A stretch of DNA of 42,098 nucleotides from Chrysophaeum taylorii (lineage: Eukaryota > Sar > Pelagophyceae > Pelagomonadales > Pelagomonadaceae), in contig JAQMWT010000591.1 in assembly GCA_029834535.1 (NCBI GenBank), positions 1 to 42,098 of the forward strand, read 5' to 3'. How positions within the stretch are numbered: position 1 is the stretch's first letter; every line of letters starts with the position of its first letter. Position numbers and translations under genes: made by a program. The notes beneath the pieces are model-generated. The model was not told where the DNA came from, did no database searches, and saw only the letters and a program-made list of their open reading frames with translations. Below, piece after piece: positions 19,759 through 28,799 of the stretch.

Positions 19759-20562
19759 ATGACAGAACGATCGCAGTGGTTTCGGGACGCACAGGGGCGT
19801 CTGCAACGATTCAGTGCAGGGACTCCGTTTGCGTCTATTGGAAGAACACCGTTCAGTACGCCCTTTCAACGACAGGAAGCCGAGGAAAGCGGCATCGGAA
19901 GAGAGGCCAGATCATATGATAGCCTCGACAGCCCCCCGAGCGTGGTCATCCTTCCGGATCCACGCGGCGACGAAAGGGGAGATACGGTTGCGTCAGACGC
20001 AACTTCAAGACAAGGGGAGCCTACGTTCCCGTACGCGCAACCCTACGAACGTGCGATGAATACTACGGAGTCATCTCGAGCGGAACCCGAACCGTTTACG
20101 GCGATGCGTGGGCCAGAGGAGAGTGCACCTCCTAGGCCACCATCTGTGAATATGAGAGCGACAGATTTTCGCGGGGATGTCGACCCCGAGGTTCTGTAGA
20201 CCATCAACGAACGATTCGAGATGTACCAGTCGCAGATGGAGCAAATCATACGTGAACTTGAGAACACCCGCCGCGACGCTCAACAACAACGCTCAGAAGT
20301 GGAGCGACAGCGGATCGACAACGATCGACTTCAGCGAATGATGGAGGAATCCATGCAGGCGCATGCTTGAGAGGCACGGCCAACCTCTCCGAATGCTACG
20401 CGTGTTACACCCGACGACGATAATGACGCTGTATCGGCACTGACCGACGATCCGCCACCGCGAAGTCGACCGGAGCCTACCCCGCACCATCATACTGACC
20501 CCGGTTCGGCGCGTCCTCGTGACGAAGAAGAAATACTTCGTGTCAGGGAGCTGCTGGTATGA
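19759..20562 (+). pseudogene. G1 gag N-terminal remnant, two nonsense codons
   Basis: From ATG 19759 one frame runs to TGA 20560-20562, broken by TAG at 20197-20199 and TGA near 20368. It encodes a Ser/Arg/Pro-rich start, then a coiled coil (FEMYQSQMEQIIRELENTRR, SEVERQRIDNDRLQRMMEES) and an acidic stretch. Assigned to gag by position. The terminating TGA overlaps the ATG of the next frame (GTATGACA). Capsid core, nucleocapsid and protease regions expected before the methyltransferase are largely missing, so an internal deletion is likely. Confidence 0.6.
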
Positions 20563-22946
20563 CACGTATCACATTCTCGAATCTCACGGGGCAAATTACC
20601 AAGGACCGTGATGAGATGGACGCGTGGTGGATGCAATTGCGGCGTATGATGGAAGGCGAGATCATACCGCACGAAGGATGTGTCAACATGCAGCTAGAAG
20701 CCACTGATGACGTGTGTCATGCCACTCTTACGGCTGCTGTTGACGACGACGAAGTCGAGGAGGATGTCTTGAGTGACAGACCTCCTCCTCAGCCACCTCC
20801 AGATGAAGAAGTGAAAAAAACACCAGAAATGGAGATGGAGGCGACTGTTAAGGAGCTGCTATCTAAGCACGCCTCCTTGGTTTGGATACCCATCACCGAC
20901 ACCTTTGTCGTCGTCTATTTTGCTGGCGCTGGAGGATCAACGTTGGGTATCCGGCGATGCAATGAGCTATATGGCAGTTCATTTCGCATTGTCCTGGCTT
21001 TGGATGCTTGTCCTCAAGCCCGAGCCACCTTTGAACTCAATTTTCCGAAGATTCCCTATGTTTTGCATGAGTTGGGGAAATCTCATCGTCGTACATACGA
21101 CTTGGTGTTGTCGTATTTGCATTCAGATTTTTGGAAGCACTCTTATTTTCACGCCAGTCCGCCGTGTATCTATGGATCGACTGCCAATTTGCACTACAGG
21201 GACGCACGCAAGGGCGCTACTATTACTTCTTGGGTCCTGCGTCATTTCCGCAACGCACCTTATGTGATTGGACGATGGACACTCGAGCAGGAACCATCAG
21301 TGATCCCTTTTGTGCATCACCAATTTTATGTGCCGCGTATTGTTGATTTCTATAGTATCACGCCAGAGCTGCTGTGCTCGCGCACGCGCCTACTTGCTTG
21401 CAATGTTCGCTTGGAACTGCCGTTATTATCGCGTGTACCACCGAATTTACGGGACCGTTTTGGCCCAGCGTTGGGATTTACAGGTGGTCACCCGCTCATT
21501 ATAGTGAACAGTTTCTCATCTACGCGCCCGGCTATCGGCCCTGCCTTCACGGTGACGCGCAATAAGCTCCGCTTAGGACCTCATTTCTCGAACACCCGTC
21601 CACTCACGTTGCAGATGCACCAGGAAATTATGACCGTTCCTGCTACGTGGCAATGGGGTGCGACAGTTTCCGAGACAGTAGCTATGAAGATGCTTGGCAG
21701 TATGGTGCCACCCGCGACTATGACGCGGATTGCGCTAGCAGTGCACAATTCGTTTGAACCTTCACTTCGAAATTTGGGTAAGTTGCGGAATATTACGACG
21801 ACTACGCTAGCCCAACCTGATCACCATATTCTACGGTTTTCACCTTTTGCTGTAGAGTCGCGCATTCCAACGCTCGACCCTGCCACTCGAAGTGTATCAT
21901 GGACTGCGCCCGATGAACTCTACTCTTCTGCGAGTCCTGCACCATCCGCTGCTGCCACCACCACCCCGCCACCACCTTCAGTTACATCGCCGGGGACGGC
22001 TTCATCTTTGGCAGGGGGCACCGTCGCCACTGCTGTTATGCAGAGCAACCAAGTTGATAACCAGCCCTCCGCAACTGCTGAAGAAGAAGGCACCGCGAAA
22101 GAGCGACCAGCGTATTTCAATACGTACGACGTTCCGTGGGCGGACGCGCCTCACGACGAACATGGTCAACCTTCACCGGTGATGCCTCCTCATTTAGCGG
22201 ATCAGGAGAGCATGCAGGTCATCCCTCCGACCGTCGCGCAGGTCGAAGAGGTGATGACTGAATTGGGTATTACAGAGCATCCTGCCTTAGATGATGACGA
22301 GAAGCTGATGATGAAGCATTTAATCTCGTATTCGTGGGCATTTTTCGATGATGTGATGAGACCTGTTGATTCACCTGAAGTGACGCTCCGGTTCAAAGAA
22401 GAGAACCCGACTCCCGTCAAACTCTCGCCATATCGGTTATCGAAAGAAAAGATTGAATGTTTGCGGATGCAGATTGAAGCATGGACCCGAGACGGAGTTA
22501 TTCGTCCCGCGAATTCTCCATGGGGTTTCCCTATTTTGATGTTGCCTAAGAAAGGTGCTGAGCCGGGCACTTCCAATGCTTACAGAGCAGCTGTCGACCT
22601 ACGACGCCTCAATGCATTGCTCAAGGATGATAGCTGGCCGAGTGTGAGCATGGCTGACGCGTTGATGTTTCTCATTGACAAGTTCTGTCGTTCCAGTTTG
22701 GATATTCGTTGGGGCTATCACAATTTACGATTGTCGCTGGATGCACAAGATGTGGTCACCTTCACTAGTCCTCTGGGAGCGTACAGCTACATGCGTCTAC
22801 CTTTGGGAGTCAAACCAGCCGGAAGTTTGTTTTGCAAACAGTTGAACACTGACTTATCACAATGGCTATATCGTGATCTCGTGGTCACGCAGATACAAAG
22901 AATCACTTGCAGTGCCTTGTGCAAGTTATTCCCTATCTCGCCTTGA
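20559..22946 (+). pseudogene. G1 pol part 1: C5-cytosine methyltransferase fused to Ty3/gypsy RT (broken)
   Basis: Residues 116-400 form a DNA C5-cytosine methyltransferase. Seen: motif I VYFAGAGGSTLGIRR, an acidic LALDA, motif IV HASPPCIYGS (catalytic Cys203, codon 21165-21167), motif VI TLEQEP (ENV replaced by EQE), motif VIII CSRTRLLAC, and motif X with preceding MTVPATW then LGSMVPPATM. The target-recognition region between VIII and IX is short. After a Pro/Ser-rich linker comes gypsy RT: SPYRLSKEKIECL, NSPWGFPILMLPKKG, AAVDLRRLN, LDIRWGYHNLRL, MRLPLGVKPAGSLFCKQ. At 22884 about 25 bp that should encode the F/Y-V-D-D catalytic box are deleted and the frame shifts, so RT is dead. Residues 1-40 look like the start of a gag capsid. 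Confidence 0.88.
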
Positions 22947-24217
22947 AGGGGTACAGTGCCAAGATAAAGAAAATTCATTTTATGCAAGAAGTCATTGAGT
23001 TTTTGGGTCATTTATCTACCCCGAACGGACTTCTTCCATCACCAAGATCTTTAGAAGCCATCAGACACATGCCAATCCCTGGCACTTTGTCGGATGTTGA
23101 CCCTAAGAAGCAAGTGCGATCCTTCCTTGGAATGGGGAGCTTTTGCCGGCGTTATGTAAGGAATTTTGCGAAAGTTGCAGAGCCATTAAGACAACTGACG
23201 TTGCCGGACGTGAAATTCAAGTGGACGAAAGAATGTCAGGAAGCTTGGGATGCCATCATCGAGGCTATTGTCACGTCGAAGGGCGTATACCATCCTGATT
23301 ACTCGTTGCCTTTTTACATTCGAACTGATGCTTCCGCGCATGGGTTGGGTGCTTACCTATTTCAAAAAGTACCAGTCGTTGACGACGATGGAAGAGAAAG
23401 AATCGAAGAGAGAGTTATCGAGTACTGGAGTCGAACCGTGCCTAAGTCGATGAGGAAGTATGATCCTCGGCGCTTGGAACTCCTCGCAGTACTCTCTGCT
23501 CTCGAAAATTTCCGATTTTATATCGAAGGTCATCAGACAAAGTTAGAGACGGATCATCGTAACTTAACGTTTCTGCGGGATTCGAATCATACGTCTGGAC
23601 AGTTAGCACGATGGGCTATGCGGCTTGCTGCGTTCGATCGGGAGCTCGGATACAAGCCTGGAAGCTCCCCTGGCATGCGTATTCCGGATTGTCTGTCGCG
23701 CAACCCTATCGACAAATTGATCGAGAAAGATGAAGACGGGGAACCGATCAATGAAGCTTTTTTGATTTTCCAAGAAATCCCCACCGATGTCCCTGGCACA
23801 GCTTGCTTCACCTTCTCTTCGGTGACGATGCCCATGCTGACGGACAGCGGACCCACCGCAGCTATGGTAGCAGTTAGTACGCGACAGAACGTACAACCGC
23901 CTCAATTCTCGTACGAATCTGAGCCAGTTGACTCCGTCGAACGTCTCCCTTTTGCGGATCAAGCGGAGGATGAGATCACTCTCGATGAGATAGCGAAAGA
24001 ACAAGCTGAGGATGAAACATGCAAGCGCATCAGACGAAAACTCGACTCTGAACAGAAAGATCAAGACGAGCAGTCATCCGTACCATATGAGATCAATGAC
24101 AACGTGTTGTATAAGGTTGATGATTCAGCTTCTCAACGTCTTATTGTGGTCCCTCAGTCTATGCAGAAGCGTGTAATCGCCATGCATCACCGAGGCTTGT
24201 TCGGAGGCCATGTATGA
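22886..24217 (+). pseudogene. G1 pol part 2: RT thumb, RNase H and integrase zinc finger start
   Basis: Resumes after the 22884 deletion in a new frame: HLQCLVQVIPYLALKGYSAK, IEFLGHLSTPNGLLPSP, VRSFLGMGSFCRRYV. RNase H follows: FYIRTDASAHGLGAYLF (catalytic D), RVIEYWSRTVP, RRLELLAVLSALENFRFYIEG (catalytic E), LETDHRNLTFL (catalytic D). It ends at a TGA inside the integrase HHCC finger (HHRGLFGGHV then stop); the frame continues beyond it. Homologous residue by residue to G2 pol. Confidence 0.88.
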
Positions 24218-25666
24218 CGAGATTCCACAGCGAATCAAATCCTAGAACGGTATTGGTGGCCAAACGTCTCATCATCCGTTAATGAGTTCGTCAATGCCTG
24301 CATTATTTGTCAGAAGATTCGATCCACCATGCCTAAGCGCCATGGCTTGCTCTGTCAACCGAATCGCGTCGGAGACTGCTATGTCCTAGGTATGGATTTG
24401 ATTGGACCTCTACGAGGCGCTGACCTGTACACGTACATACTCGCCATGTACGATGCAGCATCACATTTCTTGAAATTAGCTCTGATCAACACGAAGCACG
24501 ATTATTCGATCTTGAACGCGTTTGTTGACAAGATTTTACTCGAGGGATGTCTCCCACGGTGCATAGTCACGGATAATGGAAATGAGTTCGCGAACAGGTT
24601 ATTCCGCACGTTTGTTCGTCAATTCAACGTACGTTATCGTACTACCCTTCCGTATCATCCTCAGAGTAATCATACTGAGCGTGTCAATCGATTCATCAAA
24701 GCCTTCTTGCGAGCTGCGATCGATGAACAGCGTCAGCCAGATTGGTCGAATTTCCTCCCATATGTGTCATTCATGTACAATAGGATGTACATTCCGGGAA
24801 CGAAGATTTCACCTTTCATGATGCGTACTGGCAAGCAACCCCTGTTACCACCCGATTACAATCTTTTGAGTGAACAGCGTGATCTACCGCAATCACGTCA
24901 TCAGATTTTGGTGGATTTTAAGAACAAGTTTGAATTTTATAGTCGACTCGTTACACGAGCTCATCAGAAAGCACAGGAGAGTCAAAAGCTCAACTATGAT
25001 GCCCACCAAGTTGACATCCAGTTTTCCCCAGGTGATTATGTTCTGCGTTTTGTGCCTAAAACACGCCACAAGCTACGGCCCATTTGGCGCGGACCTTACA
25101 TGATTACTAGAAAGATCTCTCCCGTCGTTTATGAAATTCAAGACGTTAACGACGATGATGCTGAATCGGTTGTAGTATCTGTCCAACAGATTGTGCCTTT
25201 GAAAGTGCCAACCATCGACACTTCTTCAGCCCCTCTACATTTACCCTCGGACCGCGACCGGTTCAAACATGGTAAGTTCGTGATTTTCAGGGTGAAAGGA
25301 CGATCCAATGCGTGGAAGAAGCGTATCTATGTTGCCGAAGTCTACGAAGAATATGACTACGACAATGATACAGTTGCGCTTCACTATTATACCGATTTGG
25401 GACCACGCGATGATCCTCGCGTCTTTGATCCTACTAAGCCTCTGGCTGAGCGGCGCTTAAGACCAGAATACAAAGATCCTGACGGAGGTAGCTTCACACG
25501 CCTACGACCCAACATGGAGGGCTGTGAACCCTGTGTGACTGATTTTCGCCCGGATGAAATCGATGTCCTCGTCACTAACTTCGGTCTCCACAGCAACAAA
25601 GTTCCTGCTGATGTAGCTGAACGAGCTTATCGTACCATTCGTGAGCGTGACCTTCGTCACCCTTGA
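24218..25666 (+). pseudogene. G1 pol part 3: integrase with GPY/F and conserved C-terminal domain
   Basis: Same frame as the previous piece after the TGA at 24215-24217. The finger closes with CIICQK. The D,D,E triad is present: GMDLIGPL, CIVTDNGNEFANR, NHTERVNRF. Downstream are LNYDAHQVDIQFSPGDYVL and IWRGPYMITRKISPVVYEIQ, the GPY/F module of gypsy integrases. A further C-terminal block (HGKFVIFRVKG, KRIYVAEVYEEYDYD, VALHYYTDLGP, CVTDFRPDEIDVLVT) is shared with G2; it has the look of a small barrel of chromo/tudor type that might steer targeting, but that is inference. Confidence 0.88.
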
Positions 25667-25691
25667 AGTCGAGGACGACTTCATCTCAAGT

Positions 25692-25701
25692 AGGGGGCTC
25701 C
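25692..25701 (+). promoter_or_regulatory. G1 polypurine tract
   Basis: AGGGGGCTCC lies directly before the 3' LTR start TGTGGCAG. A weak tract interrupted by CTCC, but in the position of the plus-strand primer. Confidence 0.5.
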
Positions 25702-26030
25702 TGTGGCAGTAATGCCCATTTTCCCCACTTGCCTGCCTGCCACCTGACTTACCCTGATTGTTGCCCTGGTATTGACCTTGCATTTATGGGGGGTGTCATC
25801 TTGACACCTTCACCTGCGCTTCCACTGGACCCAATGTACCGGGCATTTGTATTGCTTTCTTGCTGTCTTCTTGATATTACCCTCTTTTGATTGTCCGATT
25901 TCGTGATGGCGTGAGGTATTACGCTGAGATCGGGCGTGTGGTGGTTTCACCCGCGGTTCGGGTAGGGAGAAAGGGTTGTTGAGGCCCCCGGTCCGGCCAG
26001 GAGGGGCGGGTATCTGAGAAAACCACTACA
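25702..26030 (+). repeat. 3' LTR of Ty3/gypsy element G1
   Basis: TGTGGCAGTAATGCCC to AACCACTACA; 329 bp against 331 bp for the 5' LTR. Followed by CTAG (26031-26034), the duplicate of the target before the 5' LTR. Confidence 0.9.
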
Positions 26031-26270
26031 CTAGTCGGCCGAAAAGAACTCCGACGCCTCGTCTCCGGGAAAAAAAGGCCGCGGTCGTGCGCGCGTTGTC
26101 AGCATCGACAACATCGTTTCGACGGGGCGTGAGAATGGCGCGCTGAAAGAGCCGCCGCGGGTCGTGGAAACAGTCTGCGAGGTCGCCGTAGACGGCTTGG
26201 AGGATCAATGCCTGCCTGGCTCGCGGGCCTACCTGATCCTTACCCTAAATCGAGGGACAAACAAACAAAC
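26031..26270 (-). pseudogene. Helitron/PIF1-type helicase remnant, left arm part 2
   Basis: On the minus strand: ILQAVYGDLADCFHDPRRLF, QRAILTPRRNDVVDADNART, matching the 'yl..RAILtp.N..V..iN' block of PIF1/Helitron helicases that precedes the KSQGQT end found at 18540-18911. The two pieces were contiguous before G1 inserted. It is also the continuation of the inverted-repeat left arm and ends near GCCTACCTGATCCTTACCCT and a (CAAA)n stretch. Confidence 0.75.
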
Positions 26271-26745
26271 CCACCCACATCCTTCATGCTCCCCACACAC
26301 ACCCCCCTCTTAGCAGTCGACATTTAAAGACAAACAGACAGACCCCGACTAGGTCCCGCGTACTTATCTCGGCCCGTCAGGCACATCCCTCATACTCCAC
26401 AAACCCACCCACATCCTTCATGCTCCCCACACACACCCCCCTCTTAGCAGTCGACATTTAAAGACATCCTTACCCTGATCGCCGACTACGGTTGCGATGG
26501 AGGACGGTGCCTCATGAATCCTGAGCCTTGCGAGGGCATCCGCCCTCCCGGCGTAGGTTGGCACCTAGTCGCCTCTCGGTCGTCTACAGGCCCGTGATTC
26601 CGGACTGGCTCCTGTCGGTCCGGCCTGGCTCCCATGCTCGGGAGAGGTCTGAAGTTAGTTAGTTTTAGTTATTTAAAGACAAACAGACAGACCCACATCC
26701 TTCATGCTCCCCACACACACCCCCCTCTTAGCAGTCCTAACTACT
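26271..26745. repeat. Spacer between inverted arms: three direct repeats of a C-rich unit
   Basis: Units with ACATCCTTCATGCTCCCCAC, then ACACACCCCCCTCTTAGCAGTC, occur at 26271-26345, 26404-26466 and 26692-26735. The first two continue into GACATTTAAAGACA; the third follows S4. No gene. Confidence 0.7.
26467..26670 (+). mobile_element. SINE-like copy S4, internally deleted
   Basis: Starts TCCTTACCCTGATCGCCG and ends GAAGTTAGTTAGTTTTAGTT; about 155 bp are missing between GGCACCTAGTCGCC and TCGTCTACAGG. Flanked by ATTTAAAGACA at 26456-26466 and 26671-26681 (11-bp target duplication). Confidence 0.85.
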
Positions 26746-26857
26746 AATCGACAGATGTTTGTCTGTTTGTTTGTCTGTTTGTTTGTCTGTCCCTCGATTT
26801 AGGGTAAGGATCAGGTAGGCGCGAGAGTAAGGATCAGGTAGGCGCGAGAGCCAGACA

Positions 26858-27420
26858 GTGATCCTCCAAGCCGTCTACGGCGACCTCGCAGACTATTTCC
26901 ACGACCCGCGGCGGCTCTTTCAGCGCGCCATTCTCCCGCCCCGTCGAAACGATGTTGTCGATGCTGACAACGCGCGCATGACCGCGGCCTTTTTTTCCCG
27001 GAGACGAGGCGTCGGAGTTCTTTTCGGCTGACTAGGCTGTGTCGGAAGACGACGCCTCGCTCTTTACAGTAGAGTTTTCAACTCCCTGACAACCAACGGC
27101 ATGCTGACTTTGATCGCGAGCTTAATGTCTTCGCAACCTCGACCCGTCGCACGGCCACTGCAACGGTACCAGATACATGATCGATCGTGTCGTTGTCACC
27201 GAGGCTCCTCCAACCTGTATCCCTTAAGGCCCGCCTACGCCGAACGATCACCAAGAGCCAGGGCCAGACGCCCCGCGAGGTCGGCGTCCTCTTGCCCAAG
27301 CCCGTCTTCTGCCACGTCCAGCTCTACGTGGCTCTCTGTCGATCGGCATCCCCGAGGATATACTCTCTCTAGGTCGACGACTCCACCCTACCCCACACGT
27401 GCTGCGCAATACCGATAAGC
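26858..27420 (+). pseudogene. Helitron/PIF1-type helicase remnant, right arm
   Basis: Uninterrupted by transposons but with frameshifts and stops. Reads QAVYGDLADYFHDPRRLFQR, AILPPRRNDVVDADNA, then in a second frame PGDEASEFFSAD and SEDDASLFTVEF, then RRTITKSQGQTPREVGV, LLPKPVFCHVQLYVALCRS. The order (RAIL..N..V, PG...SAD, KSQGQT, PVF.H.QLYVAL.R) is that of the C-terminal half of PIF1/Helitron helicases. No N-terminal helicase or Rep domain is present. Confidence 0.82.
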
Positions 27421-27439
27421 CCCTCCCGGCGTCTACACG

Positions 27440-27765
27440 CGCACTGTAGGTGAACTTACTGGGACCACGTGAACTTACTGGGGTTTGAGATTGGGACTAG
27501 GTGAACTGAGTGACCAGGTGAAACTGGGACCAGGTGAACATACTGGGGTTTTTAGAGTAAAGGGTTTTTAGAGTAAACTCAAAGGTTGGCGGCGCGTGCG
27601 GATCAAAGCAGCTTAGATTGGCGGAGGCGAGAGCGACGAGCTCAAAGGAGTTGGTGTGAGCTATGTGAACTTACTGACCAGGTGAACTTATATGAAACTT
27701 ACTGGGACCAGGTGAACTTACTGGGGTTAGAGATTGGGACTAGGTGAACTTACTGGCCTGCACTT
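27440..27765. repeat. Reverse copy of the AGGTGAACTTACTGG minisatellite
   Basis: Units such as AGGTGAACTTACTGGGACC repeat irregularly, mirror image of 17790-18535, with the same unique interruption (CGGCGCGTGCGGATCAAAGC) in the middle. Confidence 0.65.
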
Positions 27766-27772
27766 GTCGACA

Positions 27773-28417
27773 TTTAAAGACGAACAGACAGACAAACAAA
27801 CATCTGTCGATTTGTACTACTAAATTGTAGTAAGGGCACTATTAAACTTTTCATTCGAGAATGTATGCGCTTAACGGAACGCGATTCTGATGCAAATCTG
27901 ACTCGCCTTAACGAACCCAAATTTTCAACGGCCCGTTTTTTTTTGGTTTCGGTATGTATGCTATGTAGGGACAACCTCGAAAATCGCTAACCACTCCTGT
28001 CAACACTTAACTTAACGAACCAACAAAAAGTATCCAAAAGTATCCGGTGTCAACATGTCAAGCGGTCACCGCCGTGCGCCGGGGGGGGCGGATCGCGACG
28101 TCGCGAACGAGACGCCCTCGCGACCTACGGCAGGAGCGCCGCGGCGCCGGGGGGGTTGGACTGGACATCCGCTATCTACGGATCGAAGACGTTTGCGAAC
28201 CGGAAACTCCGCCCTGTCGCCACCGATCTTCGAGGTTGACGCGTGCGACCGCGATTTCGCCTTCGCCGGCAAACGGGGCAACGCTCGAGCGTTGCAGAAG
28301 GCGAGGCCAGCAACGCCGGCATAGGGGGTCGTCATGTTGGAGGTTGGCGCGCGTGCGACCGCGATTTCGCCTTCCGCGAAGCTTCCATACGTACCGGCGT
28401 CTTCGTCGGCGCTGCAA
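27773..28417. other. Intergenic: decayed AT-rich sequence, then GC-rich repeat
   Basis: 27773-28046 shows nothing recognisable beyond the (ACAG)/(ACAA) ends of the inverted repeat. 28047-28417 is GC-rich and shares a roughly 95-bp module (ACATCCGCTATCTACGGATC to GCGTGCGACCGCGATTTCG, about 28165-28258) with 36060-36155. G2 is inserted into this repeat. No gene is supported. Confidence 0.55.
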
Positions 28418-28422
28418 GCGGC
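28418..28422. repeat. Target-site duplication of G2 (left)
   Basis: GCGGC, repeated at 35671-35675 immediately outside the other LTR. Confidence 0.85.
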
Positions 28423-28759
28423 TGTGGCGTAAGGAGAATTTTAGGGGCTACCTGGCGTGCCTTCGAATCCTGGCTCGCCGATCGCGTCCGTGCCCTTGGT
28501 GGGATCACTGGACGAGGATGGCCGTTCTCCCGCCACGCGACCACAAACAACTCCTGCGCCTGGTCCTCTCAACTTGAGGATCGGCTGTTGCTTTATGATC
28601 AAGGATAATCGAAAATCAGAAATCAGGGTGACACATGTCACGGAAAAGGAAGATGATGTCATAGAAAACTCTGACATCATCGGAACGGAGTAGGGTGCCC
28701 CTGATAAGGGGGGGCCCTAGAAGAGGGGTAAGCCTTAGGAGGCGGGAGTTGCCGCCACA
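28423..28759 (-). repeat. G2 LTR at the integrase end (3' LTR in pol direction)
   Basis: 337 bp, TGTGGCG...CGCCACA with 7-bp terminal inversion. Only two differences by eye from 35334-35670 (a G/A and a G/C change), about 99.4% identity, so the element is recent. Confidence 0.9.
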
Positions 28760-28772
28760 GGACTCCCCTGGT
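28760..28772 (-). promoter_or_regulatory. G2 polypurine tract
   Basis: On the minus strand ACCAGGGGAGTCC directly precedes the LTR, parallel to AGGGGGCTCC of G1. It shows that pol direction (minus) is the native direction of this end of the element. Confidence 0.5.
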
Positions 28773-28799
28773 AAGAATTCGAGCTGCCCCAGCGAGGTG

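Larger units (their letters stand above)
26780..27772 (-). repeat. Right arm of large inverted repeat (contains the G1 empty site)
   Basis: Reverse complement of 17783-18911 plus 26031-26270, lacking S3 and G1. Its outer ends are bounded by short inverted sequences: AATCGACAGATGTTTGT at 26746 and ACAAACATCTGTCGATT ending at 27812. The unoccupied G1 target reads ...GGCTGACTAGGCTG... at about 27027-27040. Confidence 0.8.
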
